A DNA stretch of 64,000 nt, taken from assembly GCF_037975245.1 (NCBI RefSeq), contig NC_092576.1, forward strand, positions 43,779,611-43,843,610. Direction: 5' to 3'. The DNA comes from Apostichopus japonicus (lineage: Eukaryota; Echinodermata; Holothuroidea; Aspidochirotida; Stichopodidae). Made by a program: the position numbers and the translations under genes. Below the pieces are notes generated by a model. It had not been told where the DNA came from, did no database searches, and was given only the letters and a program-made list of their open reading frames with translations. Shown here piece by piece: positions 22,488-47,100 of this stretch (position 1 is its first letter; every line of letters starts with the position of its first letter).

Positions 22488-23040
22488 GTAAGTATAATAA
22501 TTATTACTTCGTCGGGTCTGTCTTATTTTGTTGTTCTATTTACATAACGACTATCGTAGAACTTAAGGGTGGTGCACATGTATGACGTCACAAATAAGAT
22601 TATACACGAGGTAGGTACATTATACAGCAATACATAAGATGAACTCGGTTAATGAAATAAACATACTAACTTCCTACGGTTAATCCATTTTTTTTCCAAA
22701 TTCATAGTTACATTCTAAAGACAAAAACAACAGATTATCTCATTGTTTGATCGTTGGTTGCAAAGTGGCTGAAAATATGATGAATCAGATCAACATAAAA
22801 TGATTGCAGGGAACTTCTCAACTGTATTGGTCTTCAGAGTTGGTGTGGGCTGAATAGAATGTGTTGTTATGGAACTTATGATGATACTTTGATGAAATAC
22901 ATCTGTTACACGAAATCTCATCGGCGGCGATAGTAATATATTAGTAAATGAAAAACAAATAGACAGGTAAACAAATATGATGGTTAATAAATACAACACA
23001 TGTGAATGATAAACATTAGTTACATAACCTCTGTGAACAG

Positions 23041-23118
23041 GTCGGAGCAGTACATTGTAACCCAGCAGCGCTTGAGCATACCTTCAACCCCATCCTCATA
23101 CCTACCACTTCAACCTCA
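23041..23118 (+). CDS. Candidate tail exon of the same membrane protein (weak)
   Basis: After CTGTGAACAG the phase-2 frame reads SEQYIVTQQRLSIPSTPSSY, a plausible cytoplasmic tail that completes the Trp codon left by the previous exon. The only nearby donor (AAA|GTATCC) is poor, and the frame stays open well past it. Confidence 0.25.
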
Positions 23119-24133
23119 CAAAGTATCCAATAGCAAAATTTGGCCTTTGTGGTTATATCTATATAATATATATAGTCTAAATATGCCTCAGAATGCACAA
23201 TTATTGAATTATGTGTTCGGGAGTTCGGGCCTCTATCTTTATCTGTCGTGATAAACTTGAATTTCTTACTATTTATTACAAGAACCGTCCCTTGAGAAAT
23301 ACATATTAAGACCATCATTTATGCTTCACGTTCCACTCTTGTGATATTTTGAATCCCTCACGTGTCCTCTGAAATCTGAAGTCTGAGTACGTCACTGTAA
23401 ACACACATCATGGCCTAGGCGAAGTAAAGCAAAACTTCCGTCCAACAAAAAAGTATAGAAAAAGATTTTTTTTTTCAAAAAGAAGAAATGAGCGTAACTT
23501 GTCTAGGTTTCAATTTCGCCACAATTTATACTAAGGAGACAGCAGCATGTAAATAGGGGAGATTAAGTTTGAAGCAAAAATAGGGTTCAGGGAGAGAAAA
23601 ATCTCGGAGTCCGGGGTCATTTCGGGATCGCCGAGGAAATTTTGGGGTAAGCAGGTATAAAGGACAGCAATCGTATTATTATTATTATTATTTCGGACTC
23701 GACATGGTCATCAACACCGACATGAAACTAAAACTGATGTAATAATTGATATGCTGTACTAGTAACGGTACAGTGATTGGAACAGAGTGAAGTAGTTCAT
23801 AAATATAACAACATTTTATATACAGTTAGAACATCCAAAGAATGGCCCATTGGATGTAGTAAACAGATATAACTAATCATTCCAAAAGCCTGGATTAAGT
23901 TTCAACGTAGTAAACACAGGGTGCAAGCCGTTAAATAGGTTTAGTACAAAGTGAAGTACCATTCACTGTGATAAAGTGATGAAGTATTAGTATACTATAT
24001 TACATGCCTAACAGTGAGAGGTTTAAAACTTGCATGGAACAAATACAACGAAACAATCAATAAAATATTGGTTCAAATGGAAAATTGAAAACAAACTTCT
24101 CATCATCCAATGAGTAGAGTAATGTAATAGTAA
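23119..24133. other. No recognisable gene
   Basis: AT-rich, with a short ATT run near 23673. Nothing else is seen. Confidence 0.4.
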
Positions 24134-25144
24134 TGTAGCGCCCCCAACAGGGTTTTAACTTGCGGAGCGGCCGTGGGTTCGATAGGGCCGCTGTCGGCCA
24201 CCCTATGTCAGGATGAATGTGGGGCAACTACAAGTTGAGACAACCTGAACCAATAAACACACGAACAAATGAATTGCTTTTTAAGCTTCTAATACATTTA
24301 ATACAAAAACCTTTGCCCTCTCCACTTGGGCAGGTGTCTATAAAAAACCAAATTAAATAATACAGGAGATCAACGCAGTGACCTCCAAAAATAAGGTTGT
24401 AAGGTGATAAATTAGGACCAATATTCAGTTAATCCACATAAATTCCAGCTTATAATTTACATAAATGATAACGATACGTACCTGTGAAGTCCGTGGCCAA
24501 ACGTATAATTTCGAGTCCTAAATCTACAATACGTAGGCGTTGCCTCGGGGAAAATTCAACCCGAATTAAGGTCACCCCCGCGCCACAAATATAAGAATTA
24601 CCCCGCATGGTGCGGCGATAATATCGACCGTGTTCCCAACCTTTTAGTAAATTTAGATGTAATAATTTAAAGGGATTCTGACAAACGGGGAAATACGCCT
24701 ACAATATTATAAGAAATAGGACTCGGACTTGCCTAAACTATAAAAGAACATTTAACTTACTTAACGAACTGACCAACGGACCTCACTAGGCAGCAGCAAA
24801 CACCAAAAAAATGGAACACACTCTTAGAACCCAAAATAGCAAGTGCCCTAACTTAACACAAAAACTGAAACGAAACATTGGAACTTCGCGTGGCTCGAAC
24901 ATTCCACATAGCTACGGAGGGACCAGACTATTGTCACGAGAGCTGGACAGCTGAAAGGGAGACGGAAACAAAAGGTATAAATTAGCATATGAAACTACAA
25001 CAATTCACTTTACATATAAAAAGATATTAGATAAAACAGACCCCCAGAGAACAATAAAACAATACACACAAACAGGACAACTACTCCAGCAGTAATGCCA
25101 CCTATGTACGGAGGCGTTTACGTGACGCTCCCCTGGGCGTCACA
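24134..25144 (-). repeat. LTR-like 1-kb segment, probable old solo LTR
   Basis: The segment has near-inverted ends, TGTAGCGCCC at the left and GGGCGTCACA at the right (reverse complement TGTGACGCCC), at a typical LTR length of 1011 bp. On the minus strand it would begin TGTGACGCCC and end GGGCGCTACA. The right end contains a 7-bp stem GTGACGC/GCGTCAC. The flanks (AGTAA and CCAAT) do not match, so no target duplication supports it. Confidence 0.4.
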
Positions 25145-25289
25145 CCAATCAATAATGTATCTCCAACAGTCCAATGAAGCAATGTCCAGCTAAAGGTACA
25201 TTAACAACATACACATATATCTATACTTATCTATATTGAGCGATTAAACATTATTTAGCAAACAAGAATAACTAATCATCCAGCAGAAA

Positions 25290-25360
25290 TGTGTTTATCA
25301 TTGATGGTAACGAAATAATGATTAGAGGAGAAAAGAAAAGTCCTAACTTATTAGTCATTT
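25290..25360 (+). repeat. Composite SINE-like repeat, copy 3 (head fragment)
   Basis: About 70 bp, including TTTATCATTGATGGTAACGA and AGAGGAGAAAAGAAAAG, match the minus strand of 27927-27998 at roughly 90% by eye. The similarity fades after CTAACTTATTAG. Confidence 0.6.
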
Positions 25361-27464
25361 TTATTATAATTAACATTCCTTTGCATCCACATGTATAACA
25401 ATTAGGAGTACCCGACCAAAAATGTATAATACTCACGCATTTTGTTTGCATAAGTGTCTTTTCTTGTTCGTCTTGTAGACAGATGAATACTGGGATCCTG
25501 AGATATGAATGAAATGTACTTGCTTCTGAAGACAACCTGTTATGAACCTACTGTTTCTGGAACTACTCGCGAACTAATCTCAGCAAATAATCAGAACAAT
25601 ACACCAAAGCAGATTATGAAATCACAGAACTGTTAACAGTGGCAACATAATACAGGAGGTGGAGCACATACACATCCATCATGATGTCATCAGTAACTGC
25701 TAAAACTCAACCTCTCCTACCTCTTCTCACGAATCTATCTCCCTAACTCTTCTCACGAATGTAACCTCTTTGTATCTATTCTAGAACTCTGCGTCCATAC
25801 CTCTCCTCTCGTGCATGACCTCCTAACCTTACCCATGCCTACCTGTTCTCTCTAACCTAGACCCCTACTTATAGTCTACATCACTCATTTCATCGAAAAC
25901 TGCCTTCCCCGAGTTTGAAACGAAAGGAATGAATATATGTATATGTATATATGTAACTATAAAAGTATGAATATATCACTTTGCTTTATCATCTTGTTGT
26001 GTCCATGCATTGTGTCTGTATTTGTTAACATTTCTTGCATCACTTCATCAGTATTTCCTCTGCCAGTTGTAAAGAATGAACCATTAATGACGGAATGACA
26101 TGCGTATGAATTAGTTATACTCGAATAGAAAACAAAAACATCAGAGGATTCGATTGGTGGAATATTAGTTTTGTCTTTTTCATGAGAATAAACAATTAAG
26201 TAAGTTTACAAATTATTGGTTTGATAATCAATAATACATAATATCCATTTCTTAATTTTGTTATCCATGATGTAACTTTTAAAGAAGACGAATTAATGAA
26301 CGTTGTTAGCCTAAAATTTAACATTTTTTTAAGTAGTTTGCATATTTTATGTTAACAATTATGGAATATAAATGCTGTGAGGGTTATTGTTACATTAATG
26401 CTTCTATGAAATAGACATTCTTTGTTGCATAGAAAAAAAATTGCAGCAATGAAGACAAATATTAATTTATGATTGCATATAATTTGTACTATAGCCTTAC
26501 ATGTACATTTTACTTCCTTCCGAATGGTTTCCCAGAACCGCTTGTTATAATCTCATTTGATCGGTTTTTATATTCAGAGATTTTTAAGTATAACGCGTTG
26601 TCACAACCTTACAATTCAAGTATGGTCAGCCAATGTGGTGACCTCGGAATTCCTATTATAATTTAACATAAATTAAAACTCACAGAAGGTCAGAATAAAA
26701 CGCTAGAGAATTTGGTTAAAGTAATAATACAAATAATGTATAGTATTGATTCTAATCTCCGATTATCCAGGTGATTTACATAATATGTGGGTCATCATTT
26801 TAACGTGAGCTCAATTCCATCTCTTTTACAGTAAAAGGTAGTTTATCGTTTTACCGTCCTCTCGATGTCATTATTAACTAAACCTTTTATAGTTGACCGT
26901 GTCACGTCTCAGCGATGGTCTTCTTCCACTAGTACAAATGTTCCAATGGAAATTAATGACTAGGTTACCCAGACTATTGAATAAACGAGGTCAACATGTT
27001 TTTATGAGAAAAAATGAATATTTCTACTGGAATACGGCTCCTTATGACGGACGAACATCGCTGTCTTCACAAATAGCCACCTTTTGTGAAATCTTCCTTC
27101 CTTCCCTCCAGTAATTAAGGAAAATTAGTTAAGCAATGATCACATTATCGCGGTGATCTACACTTGACTCTTCGGCCAATTAACTTTCGACCACAAATGA
27201 TAGCAGTCCACTTTGTCTCGGACAATTCAAAATTATTCTCCCCGTTTACCTCGCTCGCCTCGCAGACGTGTCCCGTGTTGCTTATTAGATATTTTATTCG
27301 TCATCTATTTAAGTCGATTGCTTGTAAAACCGCTTGCTTGTGGAACCGTTTCTGTTCATTAATGATATAATATGTAAATGTATTTTAGAGGCAACCCCTT
27401 CCTAAAACTGGGTGACGTCTTATCTGGAGGCGCGTTTCATCTTTGTTGCCTTGAAAATTATCTA

Positions 27465-27465
<1 letters not shown>
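25361..27465. other. No recognisable gene
   Basis: 25700-25870 is pyrimidine-rich and holds CTCTTCTCACGAAT twice. 25930-25955 has ATGTATAT repeats. Short frames near 26469 and 26893 lack splice sites and motifs. Confidence 0.4.
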
Positions 27466-27528
<63 letters not shown>

Positions 27529-27553
27529 CATATACATATATATATACATATAC

Positions 27554-27598
<45 letters not shown>
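27466..27598. repeat. (TA)n microsatellite with TACA interruptions
   Basis: About 130 bp of TA repeats. It directly adjoins the 3' end of the SINE-like repeat on the minus strand and could be its expanded tail. Confidence 0.9.
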
Positions 27599-27603
<5 letters not shown>

Positions 27604-27998
27604 ATCGTAATGAGTTGGAAAATCAAGAGCAGTGAAAAACTTTCAGCCTCCACCGAGATTCGAACCACGGGCCACCCGCTCTGTACGCGGACACACTAAC
27701 CACTAGGCTATGGACGCTGATTGTATGTCCAGAGGTTCGAAACCGGTAAGGAAGGTCGTAATTCCACTGTAGGCGTTTGTCACCTGTATCGAACAATACT
27801 AGTTGTGTTTTTGGTGACATATTTTGCCTTACTCTAGAGATCAAACATGATGCTAACCAACTCGAAAATTATTTGTGATTCCTAAAGCCGGATCTCGGAA
27901 GAGATACTTTGAACAGACTTAATACAAAATAGCTAATAAGTTAGAACTTTTCTTTTCTCCTCTAAACATTAAGTCGTTACCATCAATGATAAACATAT
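27599..27998 (-). mobile_element. Composite SINE-like repeat with internal tRNA-type promoter, copy 1
   Basis: On the minus strand, TAGCCTAGTGG (27710-27700) fits the RNA polymerase III A box and GGTTCGAATCT (27666-27656) fits the B box, about 35 bp apart as in a tRNA. The element ends in (TA)n. About 200 bp of unrelated sequence precedes the A box and is shared with copy 2 (31454-31721), while its outermost part is shared with copy 3 (25290-25360). The promoter therefore sits inside the repeat, not at its 5' end as in a standard tRNA-SINE. A palindrome GGTTCGAAACC lies at 27734-27744. Confidence 0.65.
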
Positions 27999-30980
27999 TG
28001 ATGTTAACTACATGTTAACACGATATTGGACTAACGCGCAGGTGTTTTTGCATTGCTCGTAGAGGAGTGAGGTTTTCTTGTTACCGTGGGTAACAGTTTA
28101 ATGTATTCCTATAAGAGGTCTACGGACACCTAGAAACAACACTGTACTTATCACTATAATAGGCATTGCAAATCTTACAAATAGCTGCAACTACCATAAA
28201 AATCCGTCAAAGATTGACCATTTTACAATTTGTTTCATAATGTTAGGTTCACTGATCACCAAAAAATAGGTAATTATGCACATTAATTATTTGAAGAGAG
28301 TAACTGCCCTATTTTCTGTTATGTTATTGTTTTTACAACCTTCGTTTCAAGGACACTGAACATGTGCTTGTGACCTAAGGCAATTTATTAAAAATATTTT
28401 ATTGTCTTCTTTGAAAACAGGAACATCCCATTATGCGAAATGACATATGTGAGCTTTAAAGTAGTGGTTCACTTGTTAAGTGCCAAAATAAGAAATTGTG
28501 ACGAGCGCATCGCTCTACGTCATATTACATATTTAAAGAACTTCCCCAGATTTATTAAAACTTCAAATGTATTTTTCCGGAAAACAAATATAGATTTTCG
28601 AAAATTGTCAACAGGTTTCGAATGAGATAATCACAAAAAAAAACGTACTATATATCTGACAGATATAGTGTCCGTAGACCTTTAATTGTTATTATTGACT
28701 TATTAGTTTATGTTGATTTATTTCCTGTTTCTCTGTCAAGCAAACGGATCTGTAACACTTATAATTTCGGAAACGTGTTTGTTGTATCGGTAGCTTCTCA
28801 GTAAAAGTATTTCGATGGCTGGAAGAGAATCTCTGTGGAAGCCAATTATTGATTCTTTGTGTTTTTCCTGCCAATGTTATTATTGCAATGCGTGAAGCGA
28901 AACGATGTATTGGTTGGTATATGCCATGTACTGAGACCCTTAAGAAACAAAATCGTAATAACATCGCATCAAAATCCTAGATTCAGTTACAATATAAAAA
29001 AGGACCAATCAGTACGCAGCAACATGAATTTACTCTTCTTAGAATCAATAAATGCGAAGTAAATATGTCGATACGTGATACTTTGATATGCCTTATACAT
29101 AAAGCACTGGTTCGTTAAACATTCCGAATTGAACCGAGTAAACGAAGTTTAAGCTTGATACGCATATAGCCAACCAACCAATGAAAACAAACAAAACACT
29201 CACATGCACACATTCATCTCTTTCAGTACCAACAATTTTAAGTATGTGCCTCCCAGCTAGCACAGCTGATTTTCAATAAGTCTGTATGTCAAAGTACGAC
29301 CATGCTACAATCAATTGTGTTGGAATTTGAAATATCATTACACAGCAATTGCGATGACCGTTCATATCTACCAATACGCAGTGATTTGTGTGGGAACCAG
29401 TACCAATTCGGTTGAATCCATGCTGCGATGTCCCCCAAAGCAACCGTTGCATTTGTAGGTCATACATCCTGTCCTACTTGAAAGTTCAACTGATTGTATA
29501 CATCTTGATATTTCCTTTACGAAAGTCCTAACCATATGATATATCATTTAAGAACAGTAGCTATATCAATTTATAATCGTTTTAAATATTTTCCAATTGT
29601 TCTGACCTTGCAAGGTCTTATGGTTTGTGAAAAGACGCTGCAGACTTGAAACGTATTCTCTTGTGTCAAACATTTAATAATGGTTTTGAAGAGATACATT
29701 TGCTACACTCCTTTTTGAAAATACCCTACTCAGTGTCTTGTCCCTTAATGATATACGATTGCTTGAGTATAACTTATTTTGACTGGGAAACGGGCAGCTT
29801 CTCCTGCAAGTTGGATCATAGTTGGTGTCTGTAAGAAGTATTTGGTTGGAGGCTCTCCGAAAGCTATACTTGAAGACTTTTATAATGTTCTGATATATTT
29901 TGATTAATCTATGATACCTGATGCATTTCGAATGTTTACCTAACTGTCTGAGTTCTATGTACTTAAAATGTCATTTTATTCGGTCAAACAAGGATGTTGA
30001 CTTCATGTAGCCTCGCGAGCTTTTGCTTCATTTTTTGGCTGTTTTGTAAGCCAAGTTAAATACAAGCTTATCGATATACTTCAAGGGCGGAGTCACAGAG
30101 ACTGAAATGCAATTCTCACGTGTAGACATGTAGAATTTGCTTTGATTTATAATTACCCCTTTATTAGTCATAAAATGATATCCTCTTTCTATTTTGTATA
30201 TATTTGTGTAACATTTTTTTGAATAATTTGAAAACCATCCAAAACTGGAATTTGTAGTATTCACTTTGTCAGGTTATAGAGTTTGAAATAAGTTTATGGT
30301 TTATGTTTGCGATGCGCATCTTATATAACTCACGACACACGCACCTTTCATGAGAAATGACCCTTGACCCACCACTCACATACTCTTCCGAATCTAGGTT
30401 CATAATATACGAATGCAACATTGACTATGTATGTCGGTAAGCCTCGAAAAATGTACAATAAGGTTTGGTGAGACGTCTGTAAAAATCTCGTGACCAGCCC
30501 CCCCCCCCAAAAAAAAAATGCGTAACCCTTGTTTTGGTAGCAACCATAGTTTGTGGATCGTAGACTTATATCGAAGGCACCTGCCGCCATAGTCAGCGAA
30601 TATGTCTGCAGATCGCATCTAGGGCATATCTCCTTCTCATCCACCGGGTTATGAATGAATCTATATACATTGTAAAATATCAACTGAGACACCGAAAACG
30701 TAATATCTATTATGAAGTACCGTTACATGTTGCAAATAATATTAAATATGTTCGGCAATTTAGACTATTGTCAATTGGTCACAAGACAAAAGAAACAACG
30801 TCAGGAAGTAATGAAGCTGTAGCGTTCCATGTGTGGAAACCGATAAGATATCATTAAGCTATGATGTTATAGTTAATTGCAGTTGTGTATATCCATATGC
30901 GCTAAGATATTATGAACCTTGACAGTTTCTGTACCAAACTGAAATATTCGATACAAAAGATCAGTGTCAAACTGCAGACA
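27999..30980. other. No recognisable gene
   Basis: AT-rich sequence. The short frames here (for example 28440, 29646, 30028, 30348, 30651) show no motif or matched splice sites. Confidence 0.4.
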
Positions 30981-30984
30981 GGAC

Positions 30985-30994
30985 TATATATATG
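30985..30994 (+). promoter_or_regulatory. Possible TATA box of the TIMP gene
   Basis: TATATATATG lies about 110 bp upstream of the TIMP start codon in a region without other coding features. This suits a short 5' untranslated region, but TA-rich runs are common here. Confidence 0.3.
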
Positions 30995-31102
30995 TATTCA
31001 CTAGCCGGAGAATATTACATGACACTCTTATACATTACACACTTTACAGAGGACAGAAATACTGTCACGTGAACGGTCAGAGGTTCTAAGAAGAAGACAA
31101 AA

Positions 31103-42304
<11,202 letters not shown>

Positions 42305-42498
42305 TCAAATTACCGTAATAAGCATGCATGGGCAGAATACGTATAGGAGAGAAGAGAATGCCTTGCGTAGAGAGGAGGTATTAAACAGGCAATTGTCATG
42401 CTAGAGAGATGAACAGAAGAACAAGGGAGCAGAACGGGAGGCCAATAATGGATACGGTATATACTAAAGAAGTTGTTATTTCTCCCAAACTACAATTA

Positions 42499-42504
42499 AA
42501 TAAA
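42499..42504 (+). terminator. Polyadenylation signal of the TIMP gene
   Basis: AATAAA about 195 nt after the stop codon. A second one lies at 42645. Confidence 0.4.
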
Positions 42505-43776
42505 CTTGCATATTGAAAGGACTTGTTAATATGTAACTTATTATAGTTGACCGAACTGAAATCAAAGTATTTAGCAGAGTGTATCTCGAAGACAATAGAA
42601 ATTAACGTAAACTAAGCAAGCCAATATAGATTTGATAAACTGTTAATAAAGAAAACGACTGGTAGAATGACCCAGAGATTTACCAAATATTGTGGATGTT
42701 CTTTTTTAAATCTGTTCGAAATATGTTAGATCAACAATCAATATAAGTTAAAAGGTCATTTAATGTCACTTGATGCTAATAGATTTTTGCGCAAAGTGAT
42801 GAAAGTTATTACTCCTTTTTTTTAAGTATATCATTGTTTGTGTCAAATTGAAGCAGGGATACTCTACGGAGGGATGGCGAGTGTCACTAATGCTTGGTCC
42901 CTGTACCAGAGTTTCTGAATGCATTCCATTGAAATTGAACATCTCTCTTACACATGCAGTTTGAGAAATAAGCTCGTGATGAGAGCAAATGAAATAACCA
43001 AACGACCACTGCAGCTTAATGTCCATTGCCTCTTTGCTCAACAGAAGAGCTTTTAATTACATATAGAACGTTGCATCTTCTGACTGTGTACACAGTGAGT
43101 CTCATGTGTGTTTTTATCCAATTTACTAAACAACTTTGATGATTGTGAAAATATATATTATTTTATGTTGGGTGACTAAATGCCCGGGTCTGTCCTCAAT
43201 AGAGTACTTCAAGTTGCACTGAATAGTTTTTCAACACCTGGCTGTGCCTCCAAAATTAAAGGAAAAGAAATCTTTTCCAGTCGCACCTACAGATTAATTA
43301 GGTTAAATAACTACAATATTTATAACTTTTTTCTTAAATCGTTGATAGGCGATGTCTCTATCCGCTTATTGCCACGGTTGACGATTTTATTGTAGAATAG
43401 TCAAATGATGTACATTTGGGAAGCGAAAGAATTCTGCATTGGAAATCTGCAGTTTATCTAAAATTTAGCAATCTTTAGATATTTCCTGAGGAAATCACAG
43501 CTTGTTACGATGATATAAATATATACGCGAACGTGACGGAATGTTGCGAAGTTGTATTCAGTGCTTTGTCAATAATCTCGGTTGCCTTTGTCATCTAGAT
43601 GCATGTTACGTTTAAGAAACTTCAACATATTTATGGATTTTTGTTTTGTGAATTTATCTTCAGCTCTCATGTTCGACTTATTTGTTCATATATTAAGTGA
43701 TACGTTGATAGGATTCAAATACCTGGTGTGCCCATTTGTCATTCCTTCTGGTTAGCAATTGTTGCTTAGGAACTAG
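42505..43776. other. No recognisable gene
   Basis: AT-rich interval between the TIMP 3' end and the GPCR-like exon. A short hydrophobic frame just upstream of 43760 (LIGFKYLVCPFVIPSG) may be a decayed or mis-framed upstream part of the GPCR, but this is uncertain. Confidence 0.35.
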
Positions 43777-44138
43777 CCATTTATCACCCTATTTATCAAA
43801 CAGTCTCGGATAGCGACATTACGAGCATCAAAAACAAACCTGGTACCAGCCATTACAAGAAACAAACGTTGCGATACGGAATATTTGCTTGGATTGCTCC
43901 GCTGCCGTTTGTTATTACGAAATTATTGTTTAACTTGTCGAATGTAACAGACAGCCGTACGTTAGGAAATAACCATGTGGAGATGAAGAATGCGGTCGTA
44001 TTTATAGTTCCGATGGTCACCATACATATGATTTCTTTCGCTTTCTTGGTCGATATCTTAATCGAAATTAAGATGAAAAAGAATGTATCACGTGCTTCCG
44101 GCATCAGACACGTCCATCTTGTAAACGTGGAAACACGG
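43777..44138 (+). CDS. GPCR-like exon (transmembrane helices 4 and 5)
   Basis: The frame reads IYHPIYQTV after an acceptor CTAG, as in the DRYLAIYHPIY segment that follows helix 3 in rhodopsin-family receptors. Helix-like YGIFAWIAPLPFVITKLL (helix 4), an extracellular stretch with an NVT site, and VVFIVPMVTIHMISFAFLVD (helix 5, with the typical Pro) follow. A Lys/Arg-rich loop then ends at ACACGG|GTAATG. The loop between IYHP and helix 4 is unusually long. No exon with helices 6-7 was found, and helices 1-3 are not evident, so this could be a gene fragment or pseudogene. The ligand is unknown. Confidence 0.4.
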
Positions 44139-47100
44139 GTAATGTCTTCTTTTCGTATATTTGTTTTGTTTTTCTGTGTCCAACAATTTATTCTCCTGAC
44201 TAATCCCTTAAATGAATAATTCGGGTTTATTACAACACCATGTGAGAACATTTAATTGTTTCATACTTTGACTCAAAGTATTGTTCATTAACCTTTTCAA
44301 AATGATTTCCCCCTCTCAACCCCTCCCTCCCTACCCCAACCGCATTCAACTGTTGCATTATCAAATAAGACGCTAAAGCATGGGAACAGGCATAAGGAAG
44401 AGTTATGAATTAATAGCATACCTACAGCGCCATTTCAGGTCAGACGGCGAAGTAATCTATAATACAGAGAGTAAACAAATGGAACTGATTAATCATCGTG
44501 TTAAGTCAAAACAATTTCGCATGTTGGTACTACTTGCCTACAGACAATTACGACCCTCTAAGTGTTAATCATGTAATTACAGTATTCTGAAAAAATATGA
44601 CATCACCAACTTCTTAAATAATATGCCTAAAATTAATTTCACAGTTCTGATACCTGTAAGGGTAATGATCGATGTAGCATTATAAGGCATATGGGTTATC
44701 AAAATAATTCATAAAGTTGCAACTTACATGGTGGTAGTATTAAATACTGCTTAACAACTATTGAATTACGTTTTACAGTTATTACTTAGAGGCATCATGG
44801 TACTTAATCACGTAATATAACTTAGGGATACGCATATTTAATACCACATAATCAATGACTGAATTTCACTTTGCCCAACCATTTTAACACAGACCCAATG
44901 GAATGTACCGTTTGTATCATAACTTAGGTTAACTTGTGTTCCAAGCATTAAAAGTAAAGTTATGGCGTTTGGAAGGAAACTCAGTAACTAGAGTTAACTA
45001 AGTGTCACAGGTCAATCAACAACAATTAATCTCTTCAGCTTAAGCATCATGTTTCAGTGACGTCAATGAACTCATTCATGTTTTGACATGTTAAGTCCAA
45101 TGGACCTTATCATTCTTCTGATTCCGTGTATGTCTTCCAACTTCCAAGTAATGGTCATTATTGATGGTGACGTCACGAGCAATCTGACTGGATAAAAACT
45201 CCGTATTTGCAAACCTGTTTGGGAAAAAATCGTACCCCAGCTCCCGATAGTAGGTCCTGTAAGGGAATAGGGTGAAGGTTATGTTCGGATGGGAAGAACA
45301 ACCTTCCATTCACAGTGGGAATTATATTTGACCCGAGAAACGATGATGTTAACCTCCTTAAACAATAGAGAGAAGAAAAATAAAACGATTATATAATGCA
45401 CCTTGAAGAATATCTCTTGTAGAATTACCCGTAGGTCATTCGAATGACAAGAGAAGAAAATATAAATTAACTAGTCGTCGAAATACGTTCAAGATATTGT
45501 TGACGTTCTTGTTTCGGCCTCCAATGCGACCTGAGTGATGTAATTATTAATTATTTCTGTTGGACTATCGTCTCTTACTTGTCATTGAATAGTCAATCTT
45601 TCTGTATACAAAATGTCTACGGTTCTGCCGAGATTGTATACTTTCAACATCAGCCTCGCTCTCTGCACAATTATCTTCTTAGTTTACGTGACACTTGTAC
45701 AATTTTACAAAGTATAAGTTGCTGTTTCACACTTCCTGCACAATTCAGTACAGCAAACTTAAATTACAAAAGTATAACTAACCGCGTCACTGAATTCTGC
45801 GTAGGTCACAACTAGAAATAGTGCTTGATTGTGCAATTCGGAGTAACATTGTGATTTCAGTCCTCATTTAGTCCAAAAGGAATTATAGCTACCGTATAGT
45901 ATGTGAACACTCAATGTTGAACGTCAATTACGACGATAAGTACGGTTGTTCTGTGTTTCATAAAAGCATAAATCAACCAAATTGAAAGTGTACCTCTATT
46001 GAAGATGAAATTAAAATATTAAAACAGGTAAAAAATAACCAACTTTAAAACTTAGCCTTCGATAAGTTCCCTAGCTTAGTGTCACTACCAGTAATAGTGA
46101 ATATCGTTTTCTTTGATGTAATCGTATCGGTGTACATATAAAATGGAAGCGCTTAACGTATGATGTGTATAATATATGTTTACTATCGATTTGCAATGTA
46201 TACGTGTGGTTCTTTGCTTTTTAATCTACCAAACGCCACGACTGGATGCATAATTACAACGTTATTTCTATGCAATTGTCTCTGTTACTCTGTGCGATGA
46301 ATTCCATGCAGGGCTGGTGTGTTGATTTTTGCGATTTAAAAGTAACACCTAAATATAATTCTTGCTCGCTACAGTCATGCATCAATGACTCAGACAGACT
46401 GCTATGTAGGACAGACTATGTAGGAATCTGTCGGTTAGCAGGATCAAAAGAATAAAGCTAATAATATGAACTAAAAGAGGAAGTTCAAATTACTATGACG
46501 GGTAGAGGTGAAGGTTGGATTTAATCAGTATTAGTCTTTAAGGACAACTTTAAATTCTAAAAACTTATATTACCCCCTTTGCTACTATTCAAGCTATGTA
46601 TACATATAACAGAACTATGCACTGGATTGCTAAAAACGATAACAAATATATACCTGGCAAGTGATATATGCCACCTGACATATCCCTACACTTTACTGTA
46701 TGACATTAATGCTTAACCGAAGTATGTACATATGACTGTAGAATTTAGAATTCCACTAAGTATAGGAGCCCTCCACACACAAAAAAAAATAAATTTAATA
46801 AACTTATGCAGAAAGCGTGAGTTCATATCTCCGCTATACTATGCACCATTGTGCATAAAGGCACTCCTGGTTGAGTTAAGTTACACGTAAAGTGGGTTTT
46901 AAATTCAATATCGCAGGTATCTTGTCCCATCCGCTATAGTAAGCAGGTGTGTTTAAAGTAATGTAGTGCTGTTTAAATTCACTCATCGCTGTTAAAATGC
47001 ACACAGTAGAGGTTTAAGCATGGTTAACGTAGTATTAATGTACATCAACTAAGGTTACATGATACATGGGTATGAGATGAAATATAAGCTGAAGTTGAAT

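Noticed and set aside
27645-27718. A tRNA gene on the minus strand
   Set aside because: A and B boxes are good, but the sequence is embedded in a dispersed repeat with a second copy, and I did not see clean paired acceptor arms. It is a SINE-type promoter.
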